From the NCBI RefSeq assembly GCF_000011365.1, contig NC_004463.1, positions 7,736,001 through 7,800,000 of the forward strand: a stretch of 64,000 bases of DNA, written 5' to 3'. The translations under genes were made by a program, and so were the position numbers. Below the pieces are notes generated by a model. The model was given only the letters and a program-made list of their open reading frames with translations. It was not told where the DNA came from and searched no databases. Shown piece after piece: positions 42,972 to 53,291 of this stretch (positions within the stretch are counted from its first letter, which is position 1; every line of letters starts with the position of its first letter). Source of the stretch: Bradyrhizobium diazoefficiens USDA 110 (GTDB taxonomy: Bacteria; Pseudomonadota; Alphaproteobacteria; Rhizobiales; Xanthobacteraceae).

Positions 42972-44015
42972 ATGCCGAAATACAGGGTGGTGACGCCGAA
43001 GGGCGCGAGCTTCACGGTCGCGGGCAGCGATTATTCCTACGAGCGCGAGGCGCTCGATCCGATCGACGCCGAGATCATCGAAGCCCCGGCCAACGAGGCC
43101 GAGTTCATTGCCGCCGCGAAAAACGCCGACGCCATCTATGCCAAGGGCATCCCGATCACCAAGTCGATCATCGACGCACTGGAGAGCTGCAAGGTCATCA
43201 CGCTCGGCTCGGTCGGCGTGGACAGCGTCGACGTGAAGGCCGCCACCGCGCGCGGCATTCCCGTCACCAACATCCCCGACACCTTCATCGAGGAGGTCGC
43301 CGACCACGCCATGATGCTGCTGCTCGCCGGCTTCCGCCGCCTGGTCGAGCAGGACAGGATGGTGCGCAGCGGCCGCTGGGCCGAGGGCCGGCCGGCGTTG
43401 CTGAAGATCCCGCGGCTGATGGGCCAGACGCTCGGCTTCATCTCGTTCGGACGCGTCGCGCGAGCGGTTGCCAAGCGCGCCGCGCCTTTCGGCCTGCGCA
43501 TGATGGCCTACGACCCCTTCATCCAGGAAACGCTGATGTACGACCACGGCGTCATCCCCGCGACGCTGAACGAGGTGCTGTCGCAATCCGACTTCGTATC
43601 GATGCACGCGCCCGCGCGGCCCGAAGTGCACCACATGCTGACCGAGAAGCACTTCCGGCAGATGAAGAAGGGCTCGATCTTCATCAACACCGGTCGCGGC
43701 GCCACGGTGGACGAGGAGAGCCTGATCAAGGCGCTGCAGGAGGGCTGGATCGCGCACGCCGCCCTCGACGTGCTGGAGAAGGAGCCGCCCTCGCACAACA
43801 ATCCCATCCTCAGCATGGAGAACGTGACCCTGACCGCCCATGTCGCCTCGGCCTCGGCACGGTTCGACGAGGCACGCAAGCGCCGCGTGGGCTACGAATT
43901 GTCACTGGTGCTTCAGGGCATGTGGCCGGTAAGCTGCGTCAATCCGTCGGTACTGCAAAGCACCGCGCTCCGCCGCTGGCAGCCCGTCAGCATGGATCGC
44001 GGACCGAACAGCTAG
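42972..44015 (+). CDS. D-isomer specific 2-hydroxyacid dehydrogenase family protein
   Basis: 347 residues from the ATG at 42972. The layout of the family is present: catalytic-domain halves flanking an NAD domain, Arg in NTGRGATVDE, Glu in DVLEKEPP and His in LTAHVASAS. The dinucleotide loop reads LGFISFGRVAR instead of the usual GxGxxG, so two glycines are replaced and cofactor binding may differ. It lies just before a sugar-type ABC transporter operon and may act on a product of its substrate. Exact reaction unknown; C-terminal-binding-protein-like members are possible. Confidence 0.82.
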   Translation: MPKYRVVTPKGASFTVAGSDYSYEREALDPIDAEIIEAPANEAEFIAAAKNADAIYAKGIPITKSIIDALESCKVITLGSVGVDSVDVKAATARGIPVTNIPDTFIEEVADHAMMLLLAGFRRLVEQDRMVRSGRWAEGRPALLKIPRLMGQTLGFISFGRVARAVAKRAAPFGLRMMAYDPFIQETLMYDHGVIPATLNEVLSQSDFVSMHAPARPEVHHMLTEKHFRQMKKGSIFINTGRGATVDEESLIKALQEGWIAHAALDVLEKEPPSHNNPILSMENVTLTAHVASASARFDEARKRRVGYELSLVLQGMWPVSCVNPSVLQSTALRRWQPVSMDRGPNS

Positions 44016-44099
44016 GCGGCCGGCCGCACGACGCGCCGGAAACCGGAAGACCCTTCACCGGCGATCAACGCCGGGAAGGGAGACAACAGGGAGGAACTG

Positions 44100-45446
44100 A
44101 TGAGGAACGACCTTACACGTCGTGACGCCTTGGCGCTGGGCCTGTCCGCTGCGACGTTCGCGGCAACCGGTGCTGCGGCGCAAACACCGCCATCACAGAT
44201 CAAGGCCGCCGATGTGCCGGCCCCCAAGCTCGCGATCGAGAAGGGCGCGAGCCTGCGCATGCTGCGGCCGGTGCGGTTCGTCCAGGCCGACGAGGACGTG
44301 TTTCGCGCCAATGCGGCCAAGTTCACCAAGGAGACCGGGGTCGAGGTCAAGGTCGACTTCGTCGGCTGGGAGGACATCAACCAGCAGACCGCGGTGACGG
44401 CCAATTCCGGTGCCGGCCCCGACATCATCATCGGCTTCTCCGATGCTCCGCACATCTACATCGACAAGCTGATCGAGCTGACCGACGTCGCCGACTATGT
44501 CGGCAAGCGTTACGGCGGCTGGCTGCCGCTGGCGCAGCGCTACGGCAAGAGGAACAAGAGCGACGCCTGGATCGGACTGCCGTTCGGCGCCACCGCGGGT
44601 CCGCTGATCTACCGCAAGTCGATCCTGCAATCGGTCGGCTTCGACAAGGTGCCGGAGGACCACGCCGGCATCGTCGACCTCTGCCAGAAGCTGCAGAAGG
44701 CCGGCAAGCCGGCCGGCTTCGCGCTCGGCAACGCCAAGGGCGACGGCAACGGTTTTGCGAACTGGGCACTGTGGTCACACAACGCCGCCCTGCTCGACGA
44801 AGAGGGTAACGTCACCATCAACAGCAAGGAGACGATTGCCGCGCTGAACTGGGTCAAGCAGCTCTACCCGACCTTCATCGCCGGCACGACCTCGTGGAAC
44901 GACGTCAGCAACAACCGCGCCTACTCCTCGCAGGAGATCGCGCTGACCGCCAACGGCGTCTCGCTGTACTTCTCGCTGAAGAACGATCCGGCGACCAAGG
45001 CGATCGCCGACGACAGCGAGCATCAGTTGCTGCCGAAGGGCGTCGCCAAGATCTCGCCGATGGCGGGCCTGACGTTGAACGCCATGGTGTTCAAGCACAG
45101 CCAGTATCCCAACGCCGCAAAGGCCTTCCTGCAATACATGCTGGAAAAGGACCAGTACGAGCCGTGGCTCAATGCCAACTCCGGCTACTGGGCCCAGCCG
45201 CTGGCCGCCTATGCCGATGCCGCCGTGTGGTCGCAGGACCCCAAGGTGAAGCTGTTCAAGGACACCATGAACAGCACCTATTATGACGGCTACAGGGGCC
45301 CGATCTCGACGGCGACCGGCGCCGTCAGCGCCGACTACGTGCTGATTCAGATGTGCGCGTCGGTCGCGACCGGCGCTGCCACGCCGGAAGCCGCAGCCGC
45401 GGAAGCCGAACAGCGCTGCAAGCGGTACTTCCGGCGGCAGAAGTAA
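44100..45446 (+). CDS. ABC transporter solute-binding protein (sugar type)
   Basis: 448 residues with GGGAGGA before the ATG. A twin-arginine-type leader (LTRRDALALGLSAATFAATG) precedes a family 1 binding-protein fold (FRANAAKFTKETGVEVKVDF; YPNAAKAFLQYMLEKDQYEP). It would capture a carbohydrate or polyol in the periplasm for the two permeases downstream. A palindromic element separates it from them. It follows the 2-hydroxyacid dehydrogenase by 84 nt. Confidence 0.92.
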   Translation: MRNDLTRRDALALGLSAATFAATGAAAQTPPSQIKAADVPAPKLAIEKGASLRMLRPVRFVQADEDVFRANAAKFTKETGVEVKVDFVGWEDINQQTAVTANSGAGPDIIIGFSDAPHIYIDKLIELTDVADYVGKRYGGWLPLAQRYGKRNKSDAWIGLPFGATAGPLIYRKSILQSVGFDKVPEDHAGIVDLCQKLQKAGKPAGFALGNAKGDGNGFANWALWSHNAALLDEEGNVTINSKETIAALNWVKQLYPTFIAGTTSWNDVSNNRAYSSQEIALTANGVSLYFSLKNDPATKAIADDSEHQLLPKGVAKISPMAGLTLNAMVFKHSQYPNAAKAFLQYMLEKDQYEPWLNANSGYWAQPLAAYADAAVWSQDPKVKLFKDTMNSTYYDGYRGPISTATGAVSADYVLIQMCASVATGAATPEAAAAEAEQRCKRYFRRQK

Positions 45447-45463
45447 CGGCCGGCGGCGCGGCC

Positions 45464-45578
45464 GTCATTGCGAGCGAAGCGAAGCAATCCGGAGCGTGTC
45501 CGCGGAGGCAGTCTGGATTGCTTCGTCGCTACAGCGCAAAATTGCTACGCAATTTTGTCGCGAGCTCCTCGCAATGAC
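45464..45578. repeat. palindromic element, GTCATTGCGAGC type
   Basis: GTCATTGCGAGCGAAGC and the matching GCTCCTCGCAATGAC ends, with inner GAAGCAATCC ... GGATTGCTTC and a CAAAATTGC-TAC-GCAATTTTG hairpin. It lies inside the ABC operon between the binding-protein gene and the first permease gene, where it may modulate relative expression. Confidence 0.88.
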
Positions 45579-45613
45579 GGCGGGGTGACCTTCAACGACA
45601 GGACAACGACACG

Positions 45614-46570
45614 ATGTCCGTGACCACACTTCCCCCTCTCGCCCTGGCCCAGCGGCAGCCGTCCTGGCTGGTGCGCCTGTTCGACTACAAGCCGTTCCTG
45701 ATCGTGATGTGCCTTGCGCCCGCGATCGGGCTGCTGGCGGTCTTCCTGACCTATCCGCTCGGCCTCGGCATCTGGCTCGCCTTCACCGACACCACGATCG
45801 GCCGCAAGGGCGACTATGTCGGCCTGGAAAACTTCCAGTATCTGCTCACCGACCCCCTGTGGTGGAACGCGGTATTCTACAGCGTGGTCTACACGGGCAT
45901 AGCGACGTTCGGGAAGTTCGCGCTCGGCTTCTGGCTGGCGCTCCTGCTCAACAACCATTTTCCGTTCAAGAGCCTGCTGCGGGCGATCATTCTCCTGCCC
46001 TGGATCGTGCCGACGGTGCTCTCGGCGCTGGCGTTCTGGTGGATCTACGATCCGCAATTCTCGATCATCTCCTATCTCCTGGTCGACGTGCTGCACTGGC
46101 GGTCGAGCAACATCGACTTCCTCGGCTCGCCCTGGCCGGCGCGCTTCTCGCTGATCGTCGCCAATATCTGGCGCGGCATTCCCTTCGTCGCGATCTCGCT
46201 GCTGGCGGGCCTCCAGACCATCTCGCCCTCGCTCTACGAGGCTGCGATGCTCGACGGCGCCAGCGCCTGGCAGCGCTTCCGCTACATCACCTTCCCGATG
46301 ATGATGCCGATCCTCGCCATCGTGATGACGTTCTCGATCATCTTCACCTTCACCGACTTCCAGCTCGTCTACGCCATCACCCGCGGCGGCCCCGGCAACT
46401 CCACCCATTTGCTGGCAACGCTGGCCTTCCAGCGCGGCATTGCCGGTGGCGAGCTCGGCGAAGGCGCCGCCATCGCGGTGTCGATGATCCCGTTCCTGGT
46501 GTTCGCGACGCTGTTCTCCTATTTCGGCCTGGCGCGCCGCAAATGGCAGCAGGGAGAGAGCAATGACTGA
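45614..46570 (+). CDS. ABC transporter permease, MalF/UgpA type
   Basis: 318 residues, six membrane helices (VMCLAPAIGLLAVFLTYPLG first). The cytoplasmic coupling motif EAAMLDGASAWQRFRYITFP is the EAA loop of sugar-type importers. It pairs with the permease at 46563, overlapping it by 8 nt. No ATP-binding subunit is encoded nearby. Such importers often share a distant MsmK/UgpC-type ATPase. Confidence 0.94.
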   Translation: MSVTTLPPLALAQRQPSWLVRLFDYKPFLIVMCLAPAIGLLAVFLTYPLGLGIWLAFTDTTIGRKGDYVGLENFQYLLTDPLWWNAVFYSVVYTGIATFGKFALGFWLALLLNNHFPFKSLLRAIILLPWIVPTVLSALAFWWIYDPQFSIISYLLVDVLHWRSSNIDFLGSPWPARFSLIVANIWRGIPFVAISLLAGLQTISPSLYEAAMLDGASAWQRFRYITFPMMMPILAIVMTFSIIFTFTDFQLVYAITRGGPGNSTHLLATLAFQRGIAGGELGEGAAIAVSMIPFLVFATLFSYFGLARRKWQQGESND

Positions 46571-47459
46571 TACGGTCGCGCAAGCCACACCCGACACCAA
46601 GGCGGCGCCCGACACCATGGCCTGGGATTCCGGGCTGCGGCGGCTGATGATGATCTACCTGCCGCTCGGCTGCTTCGTGCTGATCCTGCTGTTTCCGTTC
46701 TACTGGATGGCGATCACCTCGTTCAAGCCGAACGCCGAGCTGATGAACTACAAGGCGCACAATCCGTTCTGGATCTCCTCGCCGACGCTGGCGCACATCA
46801 AGCACCTGCTGTTCGACACCGCCTATCCGCGCTGGCTGTGGACGACGATGCTGGTTGCGATCGGCTCGACCACGCTGTCGCTGATCGCGAGCACGCTTGC
46901 CGCCTATGCGATCGAACGCCTGCGCTTCCGCGGCAGCCCCTATGTCGGCCTCGGCATCTATCTCGCCTACCTCGTGCCGCCGTCGATCCTGTTCATTCCG
47001 CTCGCCACCGTCGTGGTGCAGTTCGGCCTGTTCGACTCACCGATGGCGCTGATCCTGGTCTACCCGACCTTCCTGGTGCCGTTCTGCACTTGGCTCCTGA
47101 TCGGTTATTTCAAGTCGATCCCCTACGAGCTCGAGGAATGCGCGCTGGTCGACGGCGCGACGCGGCTCCAGATCCTGCGCCGGATCACGCTGCCGCTCGC
47201 CGTGCCCGGCCTGATCTCGGCCGGCATCTTCTCCTTCACGCTGTCCTGGAACGAGTTCATCTATGCGCTCGCCTTCATCCAGAGCGGCGCCAACAAGACC
47301 GTGCCGGTCGCGATCCTGACCGAGCTCGTCACCGGCGACGTCTACCAATGGGGCGCGCTGATGGCGGGCTCGCTGCTCGGCTCGCTGCCGGTTGCGATCT
47401 TCTACTCGCTGTTCGTGGATTACTACGTGTCCTCGCTGACCGGCGCGGTAAAGGAGTAA
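46563..47459 (+). CDS. ABC transporter permease, MalG/UgpE type
   Basis: 298 residues, six membrane helices (YLPLGCFVLILLFPFYWMAI first) and the EAA-type loop EECALVDGATRLQILRRITL. It is the partner of the MalF-type permease. The next gene starts 127 nt later and encodes an unrelated hydrolase, so the ATPase subunit is missing from this operon. Confidence 0.94.
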   Translation: MTDTVAQATPDTKAAPDTMAWDSGLRRLMMIYLPLGCFVLILLFPFYWMAITSFKPNAELMNYKAHNPFWISSPTLAHIKHLLFDTAYPRWLWTTMLVAIGSTTLSLIASTLAAYAIERLRFRGSPYVGLGIYLAYLVPPSILFIPLATVVVQFGLFDSPMALILVYPTFLVPFCTWLLIGYFKSIPYELEECALVDGATRLQILRRITLPLAVPGLISAGIFSFTLSWNEFIYALAFIQSGANKTVPVAILTELVTGDVYQWGALMAGSLLGSLPVAIFYSLFVDYYVSSLTGAVKE

Positions 47460-47586
47460 TCGGCGGTTGCACGCGACGATCGTGCAATCGCGATAGACTG
47501 CTCACTTCTTCCGTCCCATCATGTCACGGTGATGGCGGGTCGATCGCTGGCGCCGTCAATTTATCGCTCGAGAAAGCGAGAATTGC

Positions 47587-48552
47587 ATGGGATCGCCAAA
47601 TTCGTTATCGCGGCGCGGCTTTTGCCTGTGTTGCGTCGGCGGCGCCACGTTCGCCGCCTCCGCCGGATGGCTCACACCGCGCGAGGCCTACGCCGAGGCG
47701 CGCGGCCTCGTCAGCCTGATCAAGGACAGTGCGGCAATTTCTCCGATCACGGCCTCCAGGCTTCGCAACAATATCAGCGTGCTCGAAGGCTCCGGCGGCA
47801 ACATCGCCGTCCTGACCGGGTCCGACGGCAAGCTCCTGGTCGATGCCGGCATCCGCGTGTCGCGCGCCCAGCTCACCAATGCGCTGGCCGGTCTCGGCAC
47901 CGATCCCGTCACCCATCTCGTCAACACCCACTGGCATTTCGACCATGCCGACGGCAATGAGTGGCTGCATTCGGCCGGCGCGAAGATCATCGCACACGAG
48001 AACACCCGGAAGCACCTCCTCGGCGTTCAGCGCGTCGAAGACTGGGACTACAATTTCCTTCCGCTCGGACCCGGCGGGATTCCGAGCGAAGTGTTTGCCG
48101 GCAGCCACAAGCTCGGTCTCAACGGCGCCTCGATCAGCCTGAAATATTTCGGGCCCGCACACACCGACAGCGACGTCTCCGTCACCTTCGTGGAAGCCAA
48201 CATCGTCCACGTCGGCGACACATTCTGGAACGGCATCTATCCGTTCATCGACTATTCGACCGGCGGCAGCATCGACGGGATGATCGCGGCATGCGACGCC
48301 AATCTCGCGGCGACCGACAAGGATACGATCATCATTCCCGGTCATGGCAAGCCGGTCAGCAACAAGGCCGAGCTTCAGGCGTTCCGCGACATGCTGGTCG
48401 CGATCCGCGACAACGTCGCCCGGCTGAAGGCGCAGGGACGCACCTGGGACGAAACCGTCGCGGCGAAGCCAACCGCGGCCTTCGACGCGCAATGGGGGCA
48501 GTTCGTGATCGACCCCGGCTTCTTCACCAGGCTGGTCTACCAAGGCGTTTGA
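47587..48552 (+). CDS. exported MBL-fold metallohydrolase
   Basis: 321 residues. A twin-arginine-like leader (SRRGFCLCCVGGATFAASAG) suggests export of a folded, metal-loaded enzyme. The zinc motif HWHFDHADG (HxHxDH) and later PAHTDSD, HVGDTFWNG and PGHGKPV complete the metallo-beta-lactamase fold, two metals expected. Substrate is unknown; some relatives are quinohaemoprotein-ethanol-oxidation-associated or SoxH-like proteins. First of three exported proteins in a row. Confidence 0.88.
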   Translation: MGSPNSLSRRGFCLCCVGGATFAASAGWLTPREAYAEARGLVSLIKDSAAISPITASRLRNNISVLEGSGGNIAVLTGSDGKLLVDAGIRVSRAQLTNALAGLGTDPVTHLVNTHWHFDHADGNEWLHSAGAKIIAHENTRKHLLGVQRVEDWDYNFLPLGPGGIPSEVFAGSHKLGLNGASISLKYFGPAHTDSDVSVTFVEANIVHVGDTFWNGIYPFIDYSTGGSIDGMIAACDANLAATDKDTIIIPGHGKPVSNKAELQAFRDMLVAIRDNVARLKAQGRTWDETVAAKPTAAFDAQWGQFVIDPGFFTRLVYQGV

Positions 48553-48600
48553 GGAGCGGACGACTGACGTCCGACCACCGAGTTTAACGGGGAGACCGAC

Positions 48601-49602
<1,002 letters not shown>

Positions 49603-49622
49603 TCCTTTCGGAAGGAACGGCC

Positions 49623-50087
49623 ATGTACGCCCCCCTCGACTGCATGGCCGTTCTGGCGGCCTCCACATTGTTTGCAGCGACCGCCGTCGCCCAGACCGCC
49701 AGAGACGTGCGTGGCCCCTCCCCGCTGGTTGCGATCGAAAACGAGGCGCCCGCCCGGCTGATCGTCGATTCGCCGCTCGCCGAGCAGTTGGCGCGAGGCC
49801 TCGTCTTCATCCAGTATGCGACGGAAAACCTGCGCGTGGTGCCGGTGTTCGGTAAGGGCGCGCTCGACGTATCGCCACGCATCGGCCACGTCCACGTTAC
49901 GGTCGACGACGCGCCGTGGCATTTTGTCGATGCCAGTGGCGAGACCGTGATCGTGGTCGGACTGAAGCCGGGCCCGCACAAGGTGCTGTTCGAGCTGGCC
50001 GATCCCACACACCGCGTGATCGACAGCAAGACGGTCAGCTTCGAGATTCCGCCACAGCCAAAGCCAGTGCCCTCGCCGGCGCGGTAA
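49623..50087 (+). CDS. small exported protein (DUF6130-like)
   Basis: 154 residues with AAGGAA before the ATG. A signal peptide (to about residue 23, TAVAQ) precedes a beta-rich domain (RIGHVHVTVDDAPWHFVDAS, then LKPGPHKVLFELADPTHRVI) with His residues that could bind metal. It resembles DUF6130-type proteins as far as I recall. The third of three exported products in the row, so it may assist the two hydrolases. Function unknown. Confidence 0.75.
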   Translation: MYAPLDCMAVLAASTLFAATAVAQTARDVRGPSPLVAIENEAPARLIVDSPLAEQLARGLVFIQYATENLRVVPVFGKGALDVSPRIGHVHVTVDDAPWHFVDASGETVIVVGLKPGPHKVLFELADPTHRVIDSKTVSFEIPPQPKPVPSPAR

Positions 50088-50218
50088 AGGAGTAGGACGA
50101 ATTCAAGCCTGTGAGGCGCACGAAACGCGCCCGGATCGCGTTCTCGGGCGCCTTTACAGACGACGATCTGCTGCATAGGCTCCAGAACATTATTTTTTGA
50201 TTTTTTGGAGCATTTGAC

Positions 50219-50401
50219 ATGAAGACGTTGGTGTTGACCGTCATCGCTGTTCTGTTTCTCGTCCCCGTTGCGTCGAGCGCGCAGGCCCAAACCGGAACGT
50301 CGACTGCAACCAAGAAGAGCAGCAAGCAACCACAGACCAAAAATCTGCCGCGGTGCAGCCGCGCAAATCAGATGGCCGGCAAACCGTGTTACGGTGGGTA
50401 G
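50219..50401 (+). CDS. small exported protein, Lys/Ser-rich with two Cys
   Basis: 60 residues, GGAG before the ATG, in a locally AT-richer region. A signal peptide (KTLVLTVIAVLFLVPVASSA) precedes a ~36-residue mature peptide (TGTSTATKKSSKQPQTK, then two Cys near the end). A terminator-like hairpin lies 23 nt after the stop. No known family; a small secreted or periplasmic peptide. Confidence 0.65.
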   Translation: MKTLVLTVIAVLFLVPVASSAQAQTGTSTATKKSSKQPQTKNLPRCSRANQMAGKPCYGG

Positions 50402-50423
50402 CGCCGAGCAAGGAGTGACAAAA

Positions 50424-50442
50424 CCCCGGCAACGCGCCGGGG
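50424..50442 (+). terminator. hairpin terminator after the small exported protein gene
   Basis: CCCCGGC-AACGC-GCCGGGG, a perfect 7-bp GC stem with a 5-nt loop, followed by CTTTGGC. The trailing T run is short, so termination may be partial. Confidence 0.7.
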
Positions 50443-50526
50443 CTTTGGCTGCGGCCTTTGGCCCGCTTTCACAAAACTGAAACAAGGGATCCGCATAAGG
50501 CATGCGTCCGCCAACAGGAGACGCAC

Positions 50527-51882
50527 ATGCGCGCGACTTTTCTTGCCACCGTCGCAACGATCATTCTCACCGCGAGCACGGCGCTCGCGCAGAGCGAAGG
50601 TGAATTCCCGGCCAGGCTCGCCGGCCACGTGGTGATGCCGGCCGAATCGTTCATCGACGCGCCGGCGGATGCGCCCGCCGATCTCAAGACCTCCGGAAAG
50701 TACACCACCGGCAAGCGCGTCGACGCGCTCGGCACCGTGATGGGCAAGTCCTATGAGCGGGCGACCGGCGTGTCGCTGCCGTTCAAGGGCCAGCCGCTCC
50801 AGGGCCATTCCGGCATCAAGACCATGCCCGACGGCAGCTTCTGGGTCATCACCGACAACGGCATGGGCGCCCGCGCCAACTCGCCGGATTCGATGCTGTA
50901 TCTCAACCGCTACAAGATGGATTGGGCGAGCGGCAAGATCGAGCGGCAGGAGACGATCTTCCTGCACGATCCCGACAGACGCGTGCCGTTCCGCATCGTC
51001 CATGAGGACACGCAGAAGCGCTACCTCACCGGCTCCGACTTCGACACCGAAGGTTTCCAGATCATCGGCGATACTTTCTGGATCGGCGACGAGTTCGGCC
51101 CCTACATCCTCAAGGCCGACAAGACCGGCAAGATCCTCGGTGTGTTCGAGACGGTTGCCGACGGCAAGCCGGTGCGCTCGCCCGATCACTGGGCGGTGAC
51201 GACGCCGGGCGCGCCGGGCGCGACCTACACCAACGTCAACCTGCGCCGCTCCAAGGGGTTTGAGGGCTTTGCCTCGTCCAAGGACGGCAAATTCCTCTAC
51301 GGCCTGCTCGAGGGCCCGCTGTGGGACGCCGACAAGAAAGACTGGGAGAAGGTCGACGGCAAGGAAGCCTCCCGCATCCTCGAATTCGACGTCGCCGCGG
51401 AAAAATTCACCGGCCGCTACTGGCAATATGTGTTCGAGCAGAACGGCAACGCCATCGGCGATTTCAACATGATCGATCCGATCAACGGCCTCATCATCGA
51501 GCGCGACAATGGCGAAGGCACGGCCGACAAGGCCTGCCCGCAGGGCACTCGCGGCGACAACTGCTTTCCTGATCTCGCCAAATTCAAGCGCGTCTACAAG
51601 ATCGAGCTCACCGAGGCCAACGTCGGCAAGCCCGTGCGCAAGATCGGCTATATCGACCTGTTGAAGATCAAGGATCCCGACAAGAAGGCGAGAAAGCCGC
51701 TCAACGACGGCGTCTACACGTTCCCGTTCTTCACCATCGAGAACGTCGATCGCGTCGACGACGCCCACATCATCGTCGGCAACGACAACAACCTGCCGTT
51801 CTCGTCCAGCCGCGATCCCAACAAGGCCGACGACGACGAGTTCATGCTGCTCGAGGTCGCGGACTTTCTGAAGGCGAAGTAA
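50527..51882 (+). CDS. exported esterase-like/phytase-like beta-propeller protein
   Basis: 451 residues from the ATG at 50527 (GGAG upstream), signal peptide to about residue 21. Motifs GHSGIKTMPDGSFWVITDNG, GSDFDTEGFQIIGDTFWIGD and SKGFEGFASSKDGKFLYGLL are typical of the esterase-like activity of phytase (PF13449) family, a calcium-dependent beta-propeller. Role could be phosphate or ester release in the periplasm. It is a single gene with a palindromic element downstream. Confidence 0.88.
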   Translation: MRATFLATVATIILTASTALAQSEGEFPARLAGHVVMPAESFIDAPADAPADLKTSGKYTTGKRVDALGTVMGKSYERATGVSLPFKGQPLQGHSGIKTMPDGSFWVITDNGMGARANSPDSMLYLNRYKMDWASGKIERQETIFLHDPDRRVPFRIVHEDTQKRYLTGSDFDTEGFQIIGDTFWIGDEFGPYILKADKTGKILGVFETVADGKPVRSPDHWAVTTPGAPGATYTNVNLRRSKGFEGFASSKDGKFLYGLLEGPLWDADKKDWEKVDGKEASRILEFDVAAEKFTGRYWQYVFEQNGNAIGDFNMIDPINGLIIERDNGEGTADKACPQGTRGDNCFPDLAKFKRVYKIELTEANVGKPVRKIGYIDLLKIKDPDKKARKPLNDGVYTFPFFTIENVDRVDDAHIIVGNDNNLPFSSSRDPNKADDDEFMLLEVADFLKAK

Positions 51883-51902
51883 GGCCCTTCTCTCTCAACA
51901 CG

Positions 51903-52004
51903 GTCATCGCCCGGCTTGACCGGGCGATCCAGTACTCCGTGACAGGAGTACTTGAATCGAGAGGCCGCGGAGTACTGGATGCCCCCGCCTTCGCGGGGCA
52001 TGAC
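51903..52004. repeat. palindromic element, GTCATCGCCCGG type
   Basis: GTCATCGCCCGGCTTGACCGGGCGATCC-type hairpin at one end, GCCCCCGCCTTCGCGGGGCATGAC at the other, joined by ATCCAGTACTCCG ... CGGAGTACTGGAT long-range arms. It lies between convergent genes (esterase-like and tonB) and may terminate both. Confidence 0.85.
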
Positions 52005-52011
52005 AACGGAG

Positions 52012-52842
52012 CTACCTCACCGTAAACTCCACCGGGATCGAAAAGCTCATCGCGCCGTTCTTGATCTCGTCGGGAAACGGCGGAAACGGCGAGGCCTGAC
52101 GGATCATCGACATGGCCTGGGCGTCGAAGGCGGCAACGCCGGAGGAGCCGCCGAGACGGCTCGACGTGACCTGCCCGCTGCGGCTGAGGGTGAAGCTCAG
52201 CCTGGCCACGCCGCGCTGACCGCCGCCACCGGACGGATATTGGTGGAAACGCATCAGATGCGCGCGGACGCGTTGATTGTAGGACGCGATCGCCGAGGCC
52301 ACCGCGCCCGCGCTCATCGCGGACGCCATGGGCGCCTCGCGCTCGGCGCGCGGCGGCGCGCTGGTGCGCGGCACGGGCATCGCCTCCGAGGGCTTTTTTG
52401 CCTCGCGGCGAACGATCTTCGGCTTCTCCGGCACAGGCTTTTCAACCGGCACGATCTTCGCGGGTTCGGGCCTGGCTGGTGTCGGCTCCAGCTTCCGCTC
52501 AGGCGGTGCCGCCACGTCCGGCTTGTCCTGCGGCGGTGTCGGCGCGACGGTCTCCTCGACCGCCTGTCGCTGCGCGGGCTCCGGCGGCGAAGCGTCGGCC
52601 TCCTGCATCACCGGCCCGGGCGCGACGTCGTCCGGCATTGACTGCGGCGCCGAGGTCACCGGCGCCATGTCGACCATGATCGCCGGGAGGCTGACGCCAT
52701 GCTCCGGTTGCGACTTCAGCCAGCTCATCGCAAGCAGCGCGGCAGCGACATGAAACGCCACGATCACCGCGGCGGAGACGCCCCAGCGGGCGCCCTCGCA
52801 CTCGCCGAGCGGCTCGTGCAGGGCAAAGGCGCTCGCGGCCAT
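52012..52842 (-). CDS. tonB: TonB family energy-transducing protein
   Basis: 276 residues. An N-terminal membrane anchor (VIVAFHVAAALLAMSWL) is followed by a long Pro/Lys/Glu-rich periplasmic spacer (about 60-180) and a C-terminal TonB domain (VRAHLMRFHQYPSGGGGQRG, LSRSGQVTSSRLGGSSG). It passes energy from ExbB-ExbD to TonB-dependent receptors such as HmuR. The start overlaps the exbD stop by one base (TGATG). Last gene of exbB-exbD-tonB. Confidence 0.94.
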   Translation of the reverse strand: MAASAFALHEPLGECEGARWGVSAAVIVAFHVAAALLAMSWLKSQPEHGVSLPAIMVDMAPVTSAPQSMPDDVAPGPVMQEADASPPEPAQRQAVEETVAPTPPQDKPDVAAPPERKLEPTPARPEPAKIVPVEKPVPEKPKIVRREAKKPSEAMPVPRTSAPPRAEREAPMASAMSAGAVASAIASYNQRVRAHLMRFHQYPSGGGGQRGVARLSFTLSRSGQVTSSRLGGSSGVAAFDAQAMSMIRQASPFPPFPDEIKNGAMSFSIPVEFTVR

Positions 52843-53288
52843 CAGCCGCGTCCGTCGAGGCCGACCAGGGCGACCTTCAAGTAGCCGGCATTGCGCAAGC
52901 TGTTCATCACCTCCATCAGATCGCCATAAGAGACGGCCTTGTCGGCGCGGAGATAAATGCGCTCGTCCTTGCGGCCCCTGGTGGCGGCGTCGAGCGAGGA
53001 ACTGAGCGCCTCGCGGGCCACGACGTCTTCGCCGACGGCAATCGAGAGGTCCGGCTTCACGGTGACGAAGACCGGCTTGTCCGGCCGCGGCGCCGGCTCG
53101 GCGGCGGTTGCCGGCAACTCGACGCCGATGTCGACGGTGGCGAGCGGTGCGGCCACCATGAAGATGATCAGCAGCACCAGCATCACGTCGATGAACGGCG
53201 TGACGTTGATCTCATGGGTGACGTCGAGATCACCGGGGTCGCCGCGCTTGAGCGGCGATCCCGGACCTGCGCCGAGCTTTGCCGCCAT
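52842..53288 (-). CDS. exbD: ExbD biopolymer transport protein
   Basis: 148 residues. One membrane helix with the essential Asp (INVTPFIDVMLVLLIIFMVA) and a periplasmic ExbD/TolR domain (PVFVTVKPDLSIAVGEDVVA, YLRADKAVSYGDLMEVMNSL). With ExbB it forms the proton channel that powers TonB. It starts 3 nt after exbB and overlaps tonB by one base. Confidence 0.95.
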   Translation of the reverse strand: MAAKLGAGPGSPLKRGDPGDLDVTHEINVTPFIDVMLVLLIIFMVAAPLATVDIGVELPATAAEPAPRPDKPVFVTVKPDLSIAVGEDVVAREALSSSLDAATRGRKDERIYLRADKAVSYGDLMEVMNSLRNAGYLKVALVGLDGRG

Positions 53289-53291
53289 GGC

